The translations under genes and the position numbers were made by a program. Of a DNA stretch of 64,000 nt, positions 8,481 through 15,890 are shown piece after piece. The stretch's first letter is position 1; each line of letters starts with the position of its first letter. This DNA comes from Psychrobium sp051201665 (GTDB taxonomy: Bacteria > Pseudomonadota > Gammaproteobacteria > Enterobacterales > Psychrobiaceae). The notes below the pieces were generated by a model that saw nothing but the letters and a program-made list of their open reading frames with translations, did no database searches and was not told the origin of the DNA. The DNA lies in the NCBI RefSeq assembly GCF_051201665.1, contig NZ_CP179210.1:3720001-3784000 (forward strand), written 5' to 3'.

Positions 8481-9795
8481 TTATCAGCTCGCCACGACGA
8501 TAAAGCACCGTGTAATCAATGGCTAAGCTCAGAGAGCGCGTAGTGATAAAGCAAAAGAACGCTAGCCATAAACCATGATTTTGCCATTGCTCAACGCTAA
8601 ACCACACCCCGAAGAAAACCGCACAAGACAACAACATAGAATCACGCATTTGTTTACTACGCGTTAATCCGACATAGACACCATCCATCAAGAATGTCAG
8701 CCAACCAATTGCACAAATAGCGATAAGCCATGGCAAATACTCACGTGCGTATTCTCGTACCGGTGTTAAATCTGTGAGCAGGGCAATCCATGCATCACCT
8801 AAAAAAAACAGCACCAACGCGAATAAGCCGCCAACAATAGCGCTCCACAGCCCGCTAATCATCACGACTTGATGCAGGCGTTGGCCATTTTTCTGGCCTT
8901 TGGCTTCACCGACTAAAGATTCAGCGGCATAGGCAAAGCCATCTAAGCCGTAGGACGCAAACAAAAATAGATTGAGTAAAATAGCATTAGCAGCAACAGT
9001 TACATCGCCAAGCGCAGCCCCTGTAATAGTGACGAAACCTAAACAAGCTTGTAGCGCTAAAGAGCGAATAAAGATGTCTTTATTAAGGCTCAATAATTTC
9101 GTAAAAAACACCGATTTAGGGCGGATAAGCACTCGCCAGTTAACTTGCTTAATTTGCGGTAAAAGAACAACGATTAGCATCGATAAGCCGCAATAATCGG
9201 CGATAACCGACGCAGTCGCAGCGCCTGCGACGCCCCAATCTAGATACACGACTAACAAGATATCAAGAGCAATGTTTATCATGTTGATAACAAACAACTG
9301 ATAGACCACCCATTTGACCTGCTGGCGCGCAACAAAATAACCCAGAACAACGAGGTTCAATAATGCGGCTGGCGCTGAGAAGATTCGAATATCAAAATAC
9401 ACCTTGGCATATTGAGCCACTTCATCGCTTGCCTCCATCGCGCCTAAGATACCGTTAATTAGCGGCGTTTTGACAACAAGCAACAGACCAGCAATACCTA
9501 ATGCCAACATGCTCGAATGAAAAAAGTACTGCCATATTTTATCAACATCTTTTGCGCCAACAGCTTGTGCTATGACGCCAGTTGTTGACATGCGCAGAAA
9601 ACCCGAGAGCCAAAAAATAATACTGATAATCATACTACCAACGGCAATGCCGCCCAAATAATAGGGATGCTCAAGATGTCCAATAACAGCGGTATCCACC
9701 ATGCCTAACAGCGGTGTGGTGATATTTGATAAGATCATTGGCAATGCTAAAAGCAATAACTTGCGCTGTGTGTCAATGGAGGCGACAATGCTCAT
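8464..9795 (-). CDS. dinF: MATE family efflux transporter (DinF-like)
   Basis: 443 residues with twelve hydrophobic helices. The N-terminus shows the MATE signature (LALPMILSNITTPLLGMVDTAVIGHL), and a repeat of the pattern occurs in the second half (around SLALQACLGFVTITGAALGD). The length and the GMVDTAVIGHL start fit the DinF branch, cation-coupled exporters of organic cations or bile-salt-like compounds. There is no LexA site or lexA gene beside it, so an SOS role cannot be assumed. Its 3' end overlaps the Mpo1-like gene by 17 bases. The start is only 24 bp from the divergent deacetylase start, so at least one promoter must lie inside the other gene. Confidence 0.92.
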   Translation of the reverse strand: MSIVASIDTQRKLLLLALPMILSNITTPLLGMVDTAVIGHLEHPYYLGGIAVGSMIISIIFWLSGFLRMSTTGVIAQAVGAKDVDKIWQYFFHSSMLALGIAGLLLVVKTPLINGILGAMEASDEVAQYAKVYFDIRIFSAPAALLNLVVLGYFVARQQVKWVVYQLFVINMINIALDILLVVYLDWGVAGAATASVIADYCGLSMLIVVLLPQIKQVNWRVLIRPKSVFFTKLLSLNKDIFIRSLALQACLGFVTITGAALGDVTVAANAILLNLFLFASYGLDGFAYAAESLVGEAKGQKNGQRLHQVVMISGLWSAIVGGLFALVLFFLGDAWIALLTDLTPVREYAREYLPWLIAICAIGWLTFLMDGVYVGLTRSKQMRDSMLLSCAVFFGVWFSVEQWQNHGLWLAFFCFITTRSLSLAIDYTVLYRRGELITKFDG

Positions 9796-9819
9796 TAGAA
9801 TTAACCTTAGGAAGTTGAT

Positions 9820-10884
9820 ATGCGTTTTAAGCAGTTTTTGATTGTTGTGTTATTAAGTTTTTTTAGCGCTTTTTATGCCAAAGCCGTAAGTATTTTGCAA
9901 TATCATCATGTCAGTGATGACACGCCTGCTTCTACTTCAATCTCTGTTGAGCAGTTTACACTGCATATGAATTATTTAAAGCAACAAAACTATAAAGTGT
10001 TACCGCTTAACGAGATTGTTGACGGTTTAAAAAAAGGTAAGAAATTCGACGCAAAAACGGTTGCTATCACCTTTGATGATGGTTATCTCAATGTATTAAC
10101 TAATGCCGATCCCATTTTAAAAACCAATGAATTTCCCTATGCAATTTTCGTTGCACCGCAGGAAATAAACCAAGGCAGAAGCAATATGGTGTCTTGGCCA
10201 CAATTGAAATCATTGTCAGAGCAAGGCGTTTTAATCCTTAACCACAGCCTCAACCATGATCATCTTAATCGTCAATTAGATAACGAAGACATCGAAGCAT
10301 GGAAGGCACGGATCAGTGAAGATATTACGACAGCGCAACGCATCATTGATGAACAGCTAGGGCCACAACTTAAATACCTCGCCTACCCCTACGGCGAATA
10401 CAATACAGAATTATTAACGTTGGTTAAATCATTAGACTTCATCGCCTTTGGCCAACATTCCGGTGCGTTATCAAAGCAGTCTAACAGGCAAGCATTGCCG
10501 CGTTTTCCTGCATCCGGTCGTTACGCGAACTTAAAGACACTCAAAGTTAAGTTACAAACGATGGCCATGCCAATCAAGAAACTGACCAATGACAATCCAC
10601 AGTTAGATCAACATACTCAAGGCAACCCTAAACGACCTGAATTGGTGGTGACTTTAGATTTATCAGATATCTATAAACCGACATTAGCCTGCTATATATT
10701 GGGTGAGAAAGTAGATATCACTTGGATAGATAAATCATCGTTTAGCGTTGCTTCTAATGTTGACTTGCCTGCGGGGAGATCACGCTATAACTGCACAGCG
10801 CAAAGCCGCACGAAATCGAGCTATTATTGGCTTTCTCAGCCATGGATAAACCGTAACGAAGACGGTAGTTGGCCACAAGGGTAA
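9820..10884 (+). CDS. Secreted polysaccharide deacetylase family protein
   Basis: 354 residues. An N-terminal signal peptide (about 1-22, ending FYAKA) precedes a NodB-type deacetylase domain. The motif AITFDDGYLNVL at about residues 80-91 supplies the two aspartates, and LNHSLNHDHLNR at about 143-154 the metal-binding histidines; AYPYGEYN at about 187-194 is the third motif. The overall order, with SILQYHHVSDD at the start, resembles the PgaB N-domain group that deacetylates surface polysaccharides. A C-terminal domain of about 110 residues with two cysteines has no family I recognise. RBS AGGAAG precedes the ATG. The glpG start follows the stop by two bases, so the genes are probably cotranscribed. 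The substrate is unknown. Confidence 0.88.
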   Translation: MRFKQFLIVVLLSFFSAFYAKAVSILQYHHVSDDTPASTSISVEQFTLHMNYLKQQNYKVLPLNEIVDGLKKGKKFDAKTVAITFDDGYLNVLTNADPILKTNEFPYAIFVAPQEINQGRSNMVSWPQLKSLSEQGVLILNHSLNHDHLNRQLDNEDIEAWKARISEDITTAQRIIDEQLGPQLKYLAYPYGEYNTELLTLVKSLDFIAFGQHSGALSKQSNRQALPRFPASGRYANLKTLKVKLQTMAMPIKKLTNDNPQLDQHTQGNPKRPELVVTLDLSDIYKPTLACYILGEKVDITWIDKSSFSVASNVDLPAGRSRYNCTAQSRTKSSYYWLSQPWINRNEDGSWPQG

Positions 10885-10886
10885 TA

Positions 10887-11723
10887 ATGTATTTAATAGG
10901 ACAAGTTAATAACCTTCGAATGGCTCAGGCATTTATAGACTATGCCAATGGTCTTGATGCCAACTGCCAATTAAAAGAGGTCGAGGATGGCTGCGAAATT
11001 TGGTTGATTAACGGTGAGAAAAGACTGTTAATTAAAAAAGAATTCGAAGAGTTTGTTCGCTCACCTAACCAAGGAAAATATATCGCTGCTTCATGGCAAA
11101 CCCCCAACCAACAGATTGAAGCGAATAATGATTTGGCCCGCAATCCAAATCAAGAATTTTTAGCGATTATAATGAGTAAAAGCAGCCTTTTTGTAACCAT
11201 TATTTTTACGTTGTGTTGGATAGTTTTTATATTTGGTGGCCAAGGACAAGGCGACCTGTCTCAGTTCTTATTTTTTTCCCCCCTCAACCAACCGTTTGAT
11301 GTGGCACAGCCTTGGCGAATAATAACGCCTGCATTAATACATTTTTCAATGATGCATATCGCAATGAATTTAACGATGTGGTGGCATTTTGGTGGGCTCA
11401 TTGAAATTAAGCAGTCAACTCAGCGAATTATGACGTTGTTTTTTATCGCAGCCATTATTTCTAATACAGCACAATACTTGGTAACAGGCGCTCTTTTCGG
11501 CGGTATGTCGGGTGTTGTGTATGCCGTGTTTGGATATGTGTGGATTTATAGTAAGTTTAAACCTAGCGAAGGCATCACAATTGCGCCTGCTTTTTTCGGA
11601 TTATCATTGTTCTGGATGGCGGCGGGCTTTTTTGATTTATTACCAATGAATATTGCTAATACTGCACATTTAGCAGGGCTACTAAGTGGACTCGCGTTTG
11701 GATATTTTTGCGTTAAAAAATAA
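10887..11723 (+). CDS. glpG: Rhomboid intramembrane serine protease GlpG
   Basis: 279 residues. A cytoplasmic N-terminal domain (MYLIGQVNNLRMAQAFIDY, and YIAASW) matches E. coli GlpG and is followed by six membrane helices. The catalytic dyad is visible: S208 in GGMSGVVYA and H261 in NTAHLAGLLSG; HFSMMHIAMNLTMWWHFGG carries the conserved L1-loop/TM2 histidines and asparagine. It cleaves membrane proteins within the bilayer. I chose ATG 10887 because AAGG sits seven bases upstream and the product aligns with GlpG from its first residue; a TTG at 10869 would overlap the deacetylase. The last base of its stop codon coincides with the first base of the IS4 inverted repeat, so the terminus should be compared with relatives. 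Confidence 0.95.
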   Translation: MYLIGQVNNLRMAQAFIDYANGLDANCQLKEVEDGCEIWLINGEKRLLIKKEFEEFVRSPNQGKYIAASWQTPNQQIEANNDLARNPNQEFLAIIMSKSSLFVTIIFTLCWIVFIFGGQGQGDLSQFLFFSPLNQPFDVAQPWRIITPALIHFSMMHIAMNLTMWWHFGGLIEIKQSTQRIMTLFFIAAIISNTAQYLVTGALFGGMSGVVYAVFGYVWIYSKFKPSEGITIAPAFFGLSLFWMAAGFFDLLPMNIANTAHLAGLLSGLAFGYFCVKK

Positions 11724-13170
11724 AGCCCCTTAAAAAAGGCAACACCATTCAGTTAAGCATGTTTTTTCTGAATGGTATAACTAGTTTTAGAGATTCTAAC
11801 GGTCCTTGGTTTGGGCCGTTTTCTTTTTTTAGGTAGCACAAACTTTTTCACTTTAGCTCGCATCGCTTTGAGTTTACTGGGGATTGTTCCTGGCTTAGCT
11901 ATCGCACACCACAGTAACTCATCTTGGATATAACGCAATGCCATGATGAAACTGATACGCAGAGGTGGTACTTTAGCTTCTTTCGCTATTTGACTTATCT
12001 CAACTCGCACAAGATTATACGCAATCAATATCCCCCAAAGCTCTTGATAAACCCCTGTTACCGTTTGGCTACGTAACATCATTGAGTTTTCAAGCTGTTG
12101 ACATTTTATTTCACCATAACCATTCTCGATTTCCCATCGCTCCCAATAGACATGAAGTAAGTCGTCCTTTGGATATAATTCACTATCAAGCAATGAGGTG
12201 ATAAATCCTTTAATTTGACCTTTGGGCTCCTTGTAAGTCACCATTCTAGCTTGCCAAGTCTCTGGCAAACTGGGATCTTGTTTCCTCGCATGCGCGGAAA
12301 CATTCATTTCAATGAGACAATCTCCACTACTGTATTCTTCAATAATTTGAAATCGTGTATTAGACTTTATCGGGGTTAACCAATGGCTATCTATATGCGC
12401 TCTTTGCCAATTAATCATCAACTCTGCTGACAAATAGCAGCGGTCAAATAGCGTAAGGCTTTGATTAGGAATACTGAGGGTTTTGGTGTGTGTGATTTCT
12501 CCTTTAACGCAAGGACCAAAGGCGACATCATGAATTAATCGACTGCGTAATGACATTAACGCGCATAAGCGAAGCATTGGATATTCAGTATGGCGGTCTT
12601 TGCGATGTTTTATATAGCCAAAGTGTTCAGCAAGCTCTGGTGAGTCGGGGGTGCGAAAGCAAGTACCATCTACAGCAAAGAGTTGCAGCCCGTGCCAAGT
12701 GTCTTCTGTATCTTCTTGTTTTACCCAATGCGCGGCCGTTAAATTAAACAATGCTTCTAATGGTTCTTTTCCGAGCCTTAAACGCGCTTGCGGAACGGCA
12801 CTTGGTGCAACTGTTTCACCTAACTCATCTGTTAATGATAAATCTAGTTTATTCACGACATCATTAATTGAACGATCCCGATACAAGCCCATACCAACAA
12901 TTAACCAAACAACAAGCTCTGCGGGTAATTTCCTGCGTCTGATACTCGCTTTGTTCGTTGTTTTTAGTACGGATTCAATCCACTCAAGCGGTAAACTTTT
13001 TTGAAAAATGTTTACGCTCTCTGGCTCTGCAAGAGTGTGGACATCATCCAACCACATAGATAACATAAAAAATAGCCCCATCCAAAAGATGAGGCTATTG
13101 TCGTATGATCGTTGTTTCTGTCAACTGATCGATTTCTTAACTGATCAGTGTTGCCTTAAAAAAGGGGCTT
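11723..13170 (-). mobile_element. Complete IS4-family insertion sequence
   Basis: About 1,448 bp bounded by 23 bp inverted repeats: left 11723-11745, right 13148-13170. Both have outer AAGCCCCTT and inner AAGGCAACAC blocks, differing only in the central four bases (AAAA versus TTTT). One transposase gene fills the element. No convincing target duplication flanks it (left ...AAAAATA, right ATAAGAA...), so one end may have been lost or the exact boundary may be a base or two different. It sits directly at the glpG stop codon. The transposase is intact, so the copy may be active. Confidence 0.85.
11753..13081 (-). CDS. IS4 family transposase
   Basis: 442 residues. The N-terminal IS4 domain carries RRRKLPAELVVWLIVGMGLYRDRSI. 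The DDE catalytic core is recognisable: first aspartate in FAVDGTCFRTPDS, second in LFDRCYLSAELM, and the IS4 Y-(2)-R-(3)-E-(6)-K signature exactly fulfilled in YWERWEIENGYGEIK, which supplies the glutamate. The C-terminus is rich in lysine and arginine (KKRKRPKPRTVRISK), probably DNA binding. It mobilises the surrounding 1.45 kb element by cut and paste. No frameshift or stop interrupts it. Confidence 0.95.
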   Translation of the reverse strand: MGLFFMLSMWLDDVHTLAEPESVNIFQKSLPLEWIESVLKTTNKASIRRRKLPAELVVWLIVGMGLYRDRSINDVVNKLDLSLTDELGETVAPSAVPQARLRLGKEPLEALFNLTAAHWVKQEDTEDTWHGLQLFAVDGTCFRTPDSPELAEHFGYIKHRKDRHTEYPMLRLCALMSLRSRLIHDVAFGPCVKGEITHTKTLSIPNQSLTLFDRCYLSAELMINWQRAHIDSHWLTPIKSNTRFQIIEEYSSGDCLIEMNVSAHARKQDPSLPETWQARMVTYKEPKGQIKGFITSLLDSELYPKDDLLHVYWERWEIENGYGEIKCQQLENSMMLRSQTVTGVYQELWGILIAYNLVRVEISQIAKEAKVPPLRISFIMALRYIQDELLWCAIAKPGTIPSKLKAMRAKVKKFVLPKKRKRPKPRTVRISKTSYTIQKKHA

Positions 13171-13195
13171 ATAAGAACGTTGCTTTATATGATTA

Positions 13196-13606
13196 CTAGT
13201 TATAAATATATTTAGTAAATAACAAGCTCACTGCAAGTTCCTGCCCTGTTTCTTCTTTAAGCAAGGCATTAATAGCGTCTAAACAGACTCCTCGAATCTC
13301 TTTTTTGCCTGCTGGAGACTTAATTTTTTCTTCAGTTTGCTCACCTAGAATTTCTACCACTTTAGCACGTAATAACGGCGCATGATGTTCAATGATAGAC
13401 ACGTGTTCAGGACTTTTAACCATAAGTTCAAGGGTAATTCGAATAAAACCGAGTTGGTTACCTTCGCTCAGATAGTTAGTTGTGATATCAGGTTCAAAAC
13501 CATAATAGGCATAACTGTCCATAGGTGCGCCATCTTCAGCATAGACTAACTGGCTATTTGCCATTGCTAGGGTTAACAATACGCTTAATAGGACTTTTTT
13601 TAACAC
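13196..13606 (-). CDS. FliL-like secreted or membrane-anchored protein
   Basis: 136 residues. A signal peptide or signal anchor (MLKKVLLSVLLTLAMANSQLVYAED) is followed by a domain resembling the C-terminal part of FliL: DITTNYLSEGNQLGFIRITLELMVKS, then HAPLLRAKVVEILGEQTEEKI and the final GQELAVSLLFTKYIYN, which recalls the FliL end motif VxxVLFTxFVVQ. FliL proteins sit at the stator of the flagellar motor. This copy is away from flagellar genes, next to ubiC, a position where similar orphan FliL-like genes occur in related bacteria. A motor function is therefore not assured. The IS4 element lies immediately downstream. Confidence 0.75.
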   Translation of the reverse strand: MLKKVLLSVLLTLAMANSQLVYAEDGAPMDSYAYYGFEPDITTNYLSEGNQLGFIRITLELMVKSPEHVSIIEHHAPLLRAKVVEILGEQTEEKIKSPAGKKEIRGVCLDAINALLKEETGQELAVSLLFTKYIYN

Positions 13607-13754
13607 GATCCACTCCCCAAAACTTTTCTAAAATACTCATTGCCGTTAATGGTAAAGCCAAGTGCTAGTTTTAGCAATTAATTCGCTGCTTTAGCATGAT
13701 TTTTCCTGCGAGCTAGCGCATAATAAAGCCATTATTTTTCGATAGCTACTTAAT

Positions 13755-14384
13755 GTGACTTCAAATTCGCAATCTCCGTCAACATCTTGTCCCAAGATAG
13801 TGCCTAATTATCATTCAATTACTATGCCATTTAAACAAGGTCTCACTGCCCATTGGTTTGATGGACACTGTGATTCAGTGCCGCAATGGCGAGAGCCTTT
13901 AAGTGATTGGTTGCTTGATAGCGCTTCCTTGACGAAACGACTAACGCAACAAAGCGAGTCATTTGAAGTAAAAGTATTGCAACAATCACATTCAACTTTG
14001 TCACAACAAGAGAAAGACTTATTTGAGAGTGATGATATTGAATGTCGTGAAGTGCTACTTATTTGCGATGAACAAGCCCAAGTTTACGCTCGAACGTTAA
14101 TTCCTAAAGCGACCTTGGAACACGCTAATAAACGCTTGGCGACGCTGGGTAACACTTCACTTGGGGAAGTGTTATTTAGCGATCCAAGTATGCGCCGCAG
14201 CACTATAGAAGTTTGTCAGTTCAATGAGTTCTCGCCAATTTCTATGATGAGCCAGCAATTGTTATTGCCTGCTCAGTCAAATATTTGGGCGAGACGGTCA
14301 ATGTTTTATCTTCAGGACTATCCACTGTGTGTTGTTGAATGTTTTTTACCTGGCAGCCTTGCCTACTCTAAGAGTTTATTATGA
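13755..14384 (+). CDS. ubiC: Chorismate pyruvate-lyase
   Basis: 209 residues. UbiC converts chorismate to 4-hydroxybenzoate and pyruvate, the first committed step of ubiquinone synthesis. Matches to the family include WLLDSASLTKRL, REVLLICDEQAQVYARTLIP (with the substrate arginine), LGNTSLGEVLFSDPSMRRSTIEV and WARRSMFYL (second conserved arginine), ending in ECFLPGS. The start GTG 13755 gives about 25 residues more than E. coli UbiC before WFDGHCDSVPQW; an internal ATG at residue 24 (MPFKQG) is an alternative. The stop overlaps the ubiA start by four bases (ATGA), showing translational coupling. Confidence 0.9.
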   Translation: MTSNSQSPSTSCPKIVPNYHSITMPFKQGLTAHWFDGHCDSVPQWREPLSDWLLDSASLTKRLTQQSESFEVKVLQQSHSTLSQQEKDLFESDDIECREVLLICDEQAQVYARTLIPKATLEHANKRLATLGNTSLGEVLFSDPSMRRSTIEVCQFNEFSPISMMSQQLLLPAQSNIWARRSMFYLQDYPLCVVECFLPGSLAYSKSLL

Positions 14385-15247
14385 TATCTTCTGCAAAACT
14401 GCATGGTTTAATTCAATTAACGCGACTGGATAAGCCAATTGGAACACTCTTATTGCTATGGCCAACGTACTGGGCGCTATGGCTCAGTGCTAACGGGTTT
14501 CCTAAACTTGATGTTTTTATTGTGTTTACTTTAGGAGTTCTAATGATGCGCTCAGCGGGTTGTGTCATCAATGACTTTGCCGATCGCAAAGTTGATGGCA
14601 AAGTTAAGCGCACCGATCAGAGACCTCTTGCGACAGGGGTAGTATCAAGTAAAGAAGCGCTAGGTTTGTTTTTCGCGCTATTAGTGATTTCTTTTGCGTT
14701 AGTGCTCACCATGAACAGCCTAACCATTGGTCTGTCTTTTGTGGCTGTTGCACTTGCTACAACCTATCCTTTCATGAAGCGCTATACACATTTACCACAA
14801 GTCGTTTTAGGGGCAGCCTTTGGTTGGTCGATACCCATGGCATTTGCAGCACAAAGCAACGAACTTCCGCCACAAATGTGGTGGTTATTTACAGCAAACC
14901 TTTGCTGGACAGTAGCTTATGATACTTATTACGCGATGGTGGATCGTGATGATGATGTCAATATTGGTGTTAAATCAACGGCGATATTGTTCGGCCGCTT
15001 CGATCGCTTGGCTATTGCGCTATTACAAATAGCAACGGTGATATGCTTGATTCAAGTAGGGCTACTAGAACAATTGTCTTGGATTTACTATGCGGGTATT
15101 GCCATCGCTGGTGCATTATTCACTAAGCAGTTTATAGATACATCTAAGCGTGATAGGGAGAGTTGCTTTAAATCATTTCTAGCCAATAATCACGTTGGTT
15201 GGGTGTTATTCACGGCGATATTTGCCGATTATTGGTTGTTAGGGTAA
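14381..15247 (+). CDS. ubiA: 4-hydroxybenzoate polyprenyltransferase
   Basis: 288 residues, the family's usual length, with about nine membrane helices. UbiA attaches the polyprenyl tail to 4-hydroxybenzoate in the inner membrane. Both aspartate motifs that bind Mg-prenyl diphosphate are present: NDFADRKVDGKVKRTDQRP (NDxxD) in the loop after helix two and YAMVDRDDDVNIGVKS in the later loop. It is coupled to ubiC by the four-base overlap. The 640 bp that follow hold no gene on this strand; the opposite strand carries the CsrB-like RNA. Confidence 0.97.
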   Translation: MISSAKLHGLIQLTRLDKPIGTLLLLWPTYWALWLSANGFPKLDVFIVFTLGVLMMRSAGCVINDFADRKVDGKVKRTDQRPLATGVVSSKEALGLFFALLVISFALVLTMNSLTIGLSFVAVALATTYPFMKRYTHLPQVVLGAAFGWSIPMAFAAQSNELPPQMWWLFTANLCWTVAYDTYYAMVDRDDDVNIGVKSTAILFGRFDRLAIALLQIATVICLIQVGLLEQLSWIYYAGIAIAGALFTKQFIDTSKRDRESCFKSFLANNHVGWVLFTAIFADYWLLG

Positions 15248-15284
15248 TTGTTAACCATTTAGGCGTGATACGCTCGCTCATTGC

Positions 15285-15464
15285 CATTGCCTACATGGAG
15301 GTAGGTACTTAGAAAAAGTCAGGAACAATTTTCTGCCATGGCACCGCGAGATACCGTTCATCCTCGGCTCTGGCTCCTGCTTCGCTCTAACTCCTAAATC
15401 CATTTAGTCGTGAACACCCTCGCTCCTTGCCATCCATGGCACCGCGAGATACCGTTCATCCTGA
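15285..15464 (-). repeat. Dispersed hairpin repeat with an internal direct repeat
   Basis: A 29 bp direct repeat, beginning CCATGGCACCGCGAGATACC, occurs at 15336-15364 and again at 15434-15462. Between the copies lies a unit with the palindrome CTAAATCCATTTAG. The stretch 15349-15413 has a second copy at 34805-34870 with only a few differences. In both places, read on the minus strand, the repeat follows directly after a terminator whose poly-T runs into ATGTTCA. It contains no coding frame. Confidence 0.75.
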
Positions 15465-15468
15465 ACAT

Positions 15469-15494
15469 AAAAAAGGCACAACCGAAGTTGTGGC
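15469..15494 (-). terminator. Rho-independent terminator of the CsrB-like RNA
   Basis: On the minus strand: GCCACAAC, loop TTCG, GTTGTGCC, then TTTTTT. There is one internal mismatch in the stem; the UUCG tetraloop is unusually stable. Confidence 0.85.
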
Positions 15495-15668
15495 TTTCCC
15501 TCTTTCCTTGAGGGTCAATCCTTTGAGTCTTGATCCTACATCCTTTAGTATCTTCGCCTTCCTGGCGAGCTATTCCGTAGCGAACCTTTGTGACACCATC
15601 CTAGCGTCTGTCAAACTTCCTTTCCCTGACAAGGTGAGCCTTTCCTTGTGCTCTGTGCTTCCTAGCTG
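15469..15668 (-). ncRNA. Candidate CsrB/Rsm-type regulatory small RNA
   Basis: On the minus strand this 200 nt segment holds twelve GGA trinucleotides, while the plus strand of the same segment has essentially none. Several lie in the loops of small hairpins: CCCTC/GAGGG (15498-15514), TCAA/TTGA (15515-15526), CGCC/GGCG (15555-15567), GCTA/TAGC (15569-15581) and GTCA/TGAC (15610-15630). It ends in a UUCG-capped stem and six U. That is the architecture of CsrB, CsrC and RsmX/Y/Z RNAs, which bind many CsrA/RsmA dimers through GGA loops and so relieve repression of CsrA target mRNAs. A TATTAT -10 box at 15675-15680 sets the probable 5' end near 15668. A GacA/UvrY-type palindrome lies about 170 bp upstream (15838-15855). 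The assignment is from pattern; no covariance search was run. Confidence 0.8.
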
Positions 15669-15837
15669 GGATTAATAATATGTGAATCAGTGGTTAGTGG
15701 CGATATGCTTTAAAAAATAATTTTTATTTATACTAAATTAATTCTTAATGCAAGAATAGTTACTAACTATAAATCAATCACTTATTTCATTTAGTGCAGT
15801 TATTTTTTATAGTAATAACCAAATTAACGCACGAGCT

Positions 15838-15855
15838 TGTAAGATATATCTCACA
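15838..15855 (-). promoter_or_regulatory. GacA/UvrY-type upstream activating box
   Basis: TGTAAGATATATCTCACA matches the known GacA box TGTAAG-N6-CTTACA in all but one position. It lies about 170 bp upstream of the inferred 5' end of the CsrB-like RNA, the distance typical for csrB and rsmX/Y/Z promoters activated by GacA/UvrY. It is in the 222 bp between the RNA and the plsB stop codon, where nothing else was seen. Confidence 0.75.
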
Positions 15856-15890
15856 CCGCAAAAGTCGATAAACTTCACCTGTGTTTTAGG

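Noticed and set aside
13008..13199. Open frames antisense to the IS4 transposase (12550-13199)
   Set aside because: They lie opposite an intact, well-recognised transposase and have no start signals or recognisable domains.
15427..15675. An 82-codon open frame on the plus strand in the ubiA-plsB gap
   Set aside because: It is the complement of the CsrB-like RNA and its repeat; it is rich in Ser/Pro/Leu from TCC repeats and has no ribosome site.
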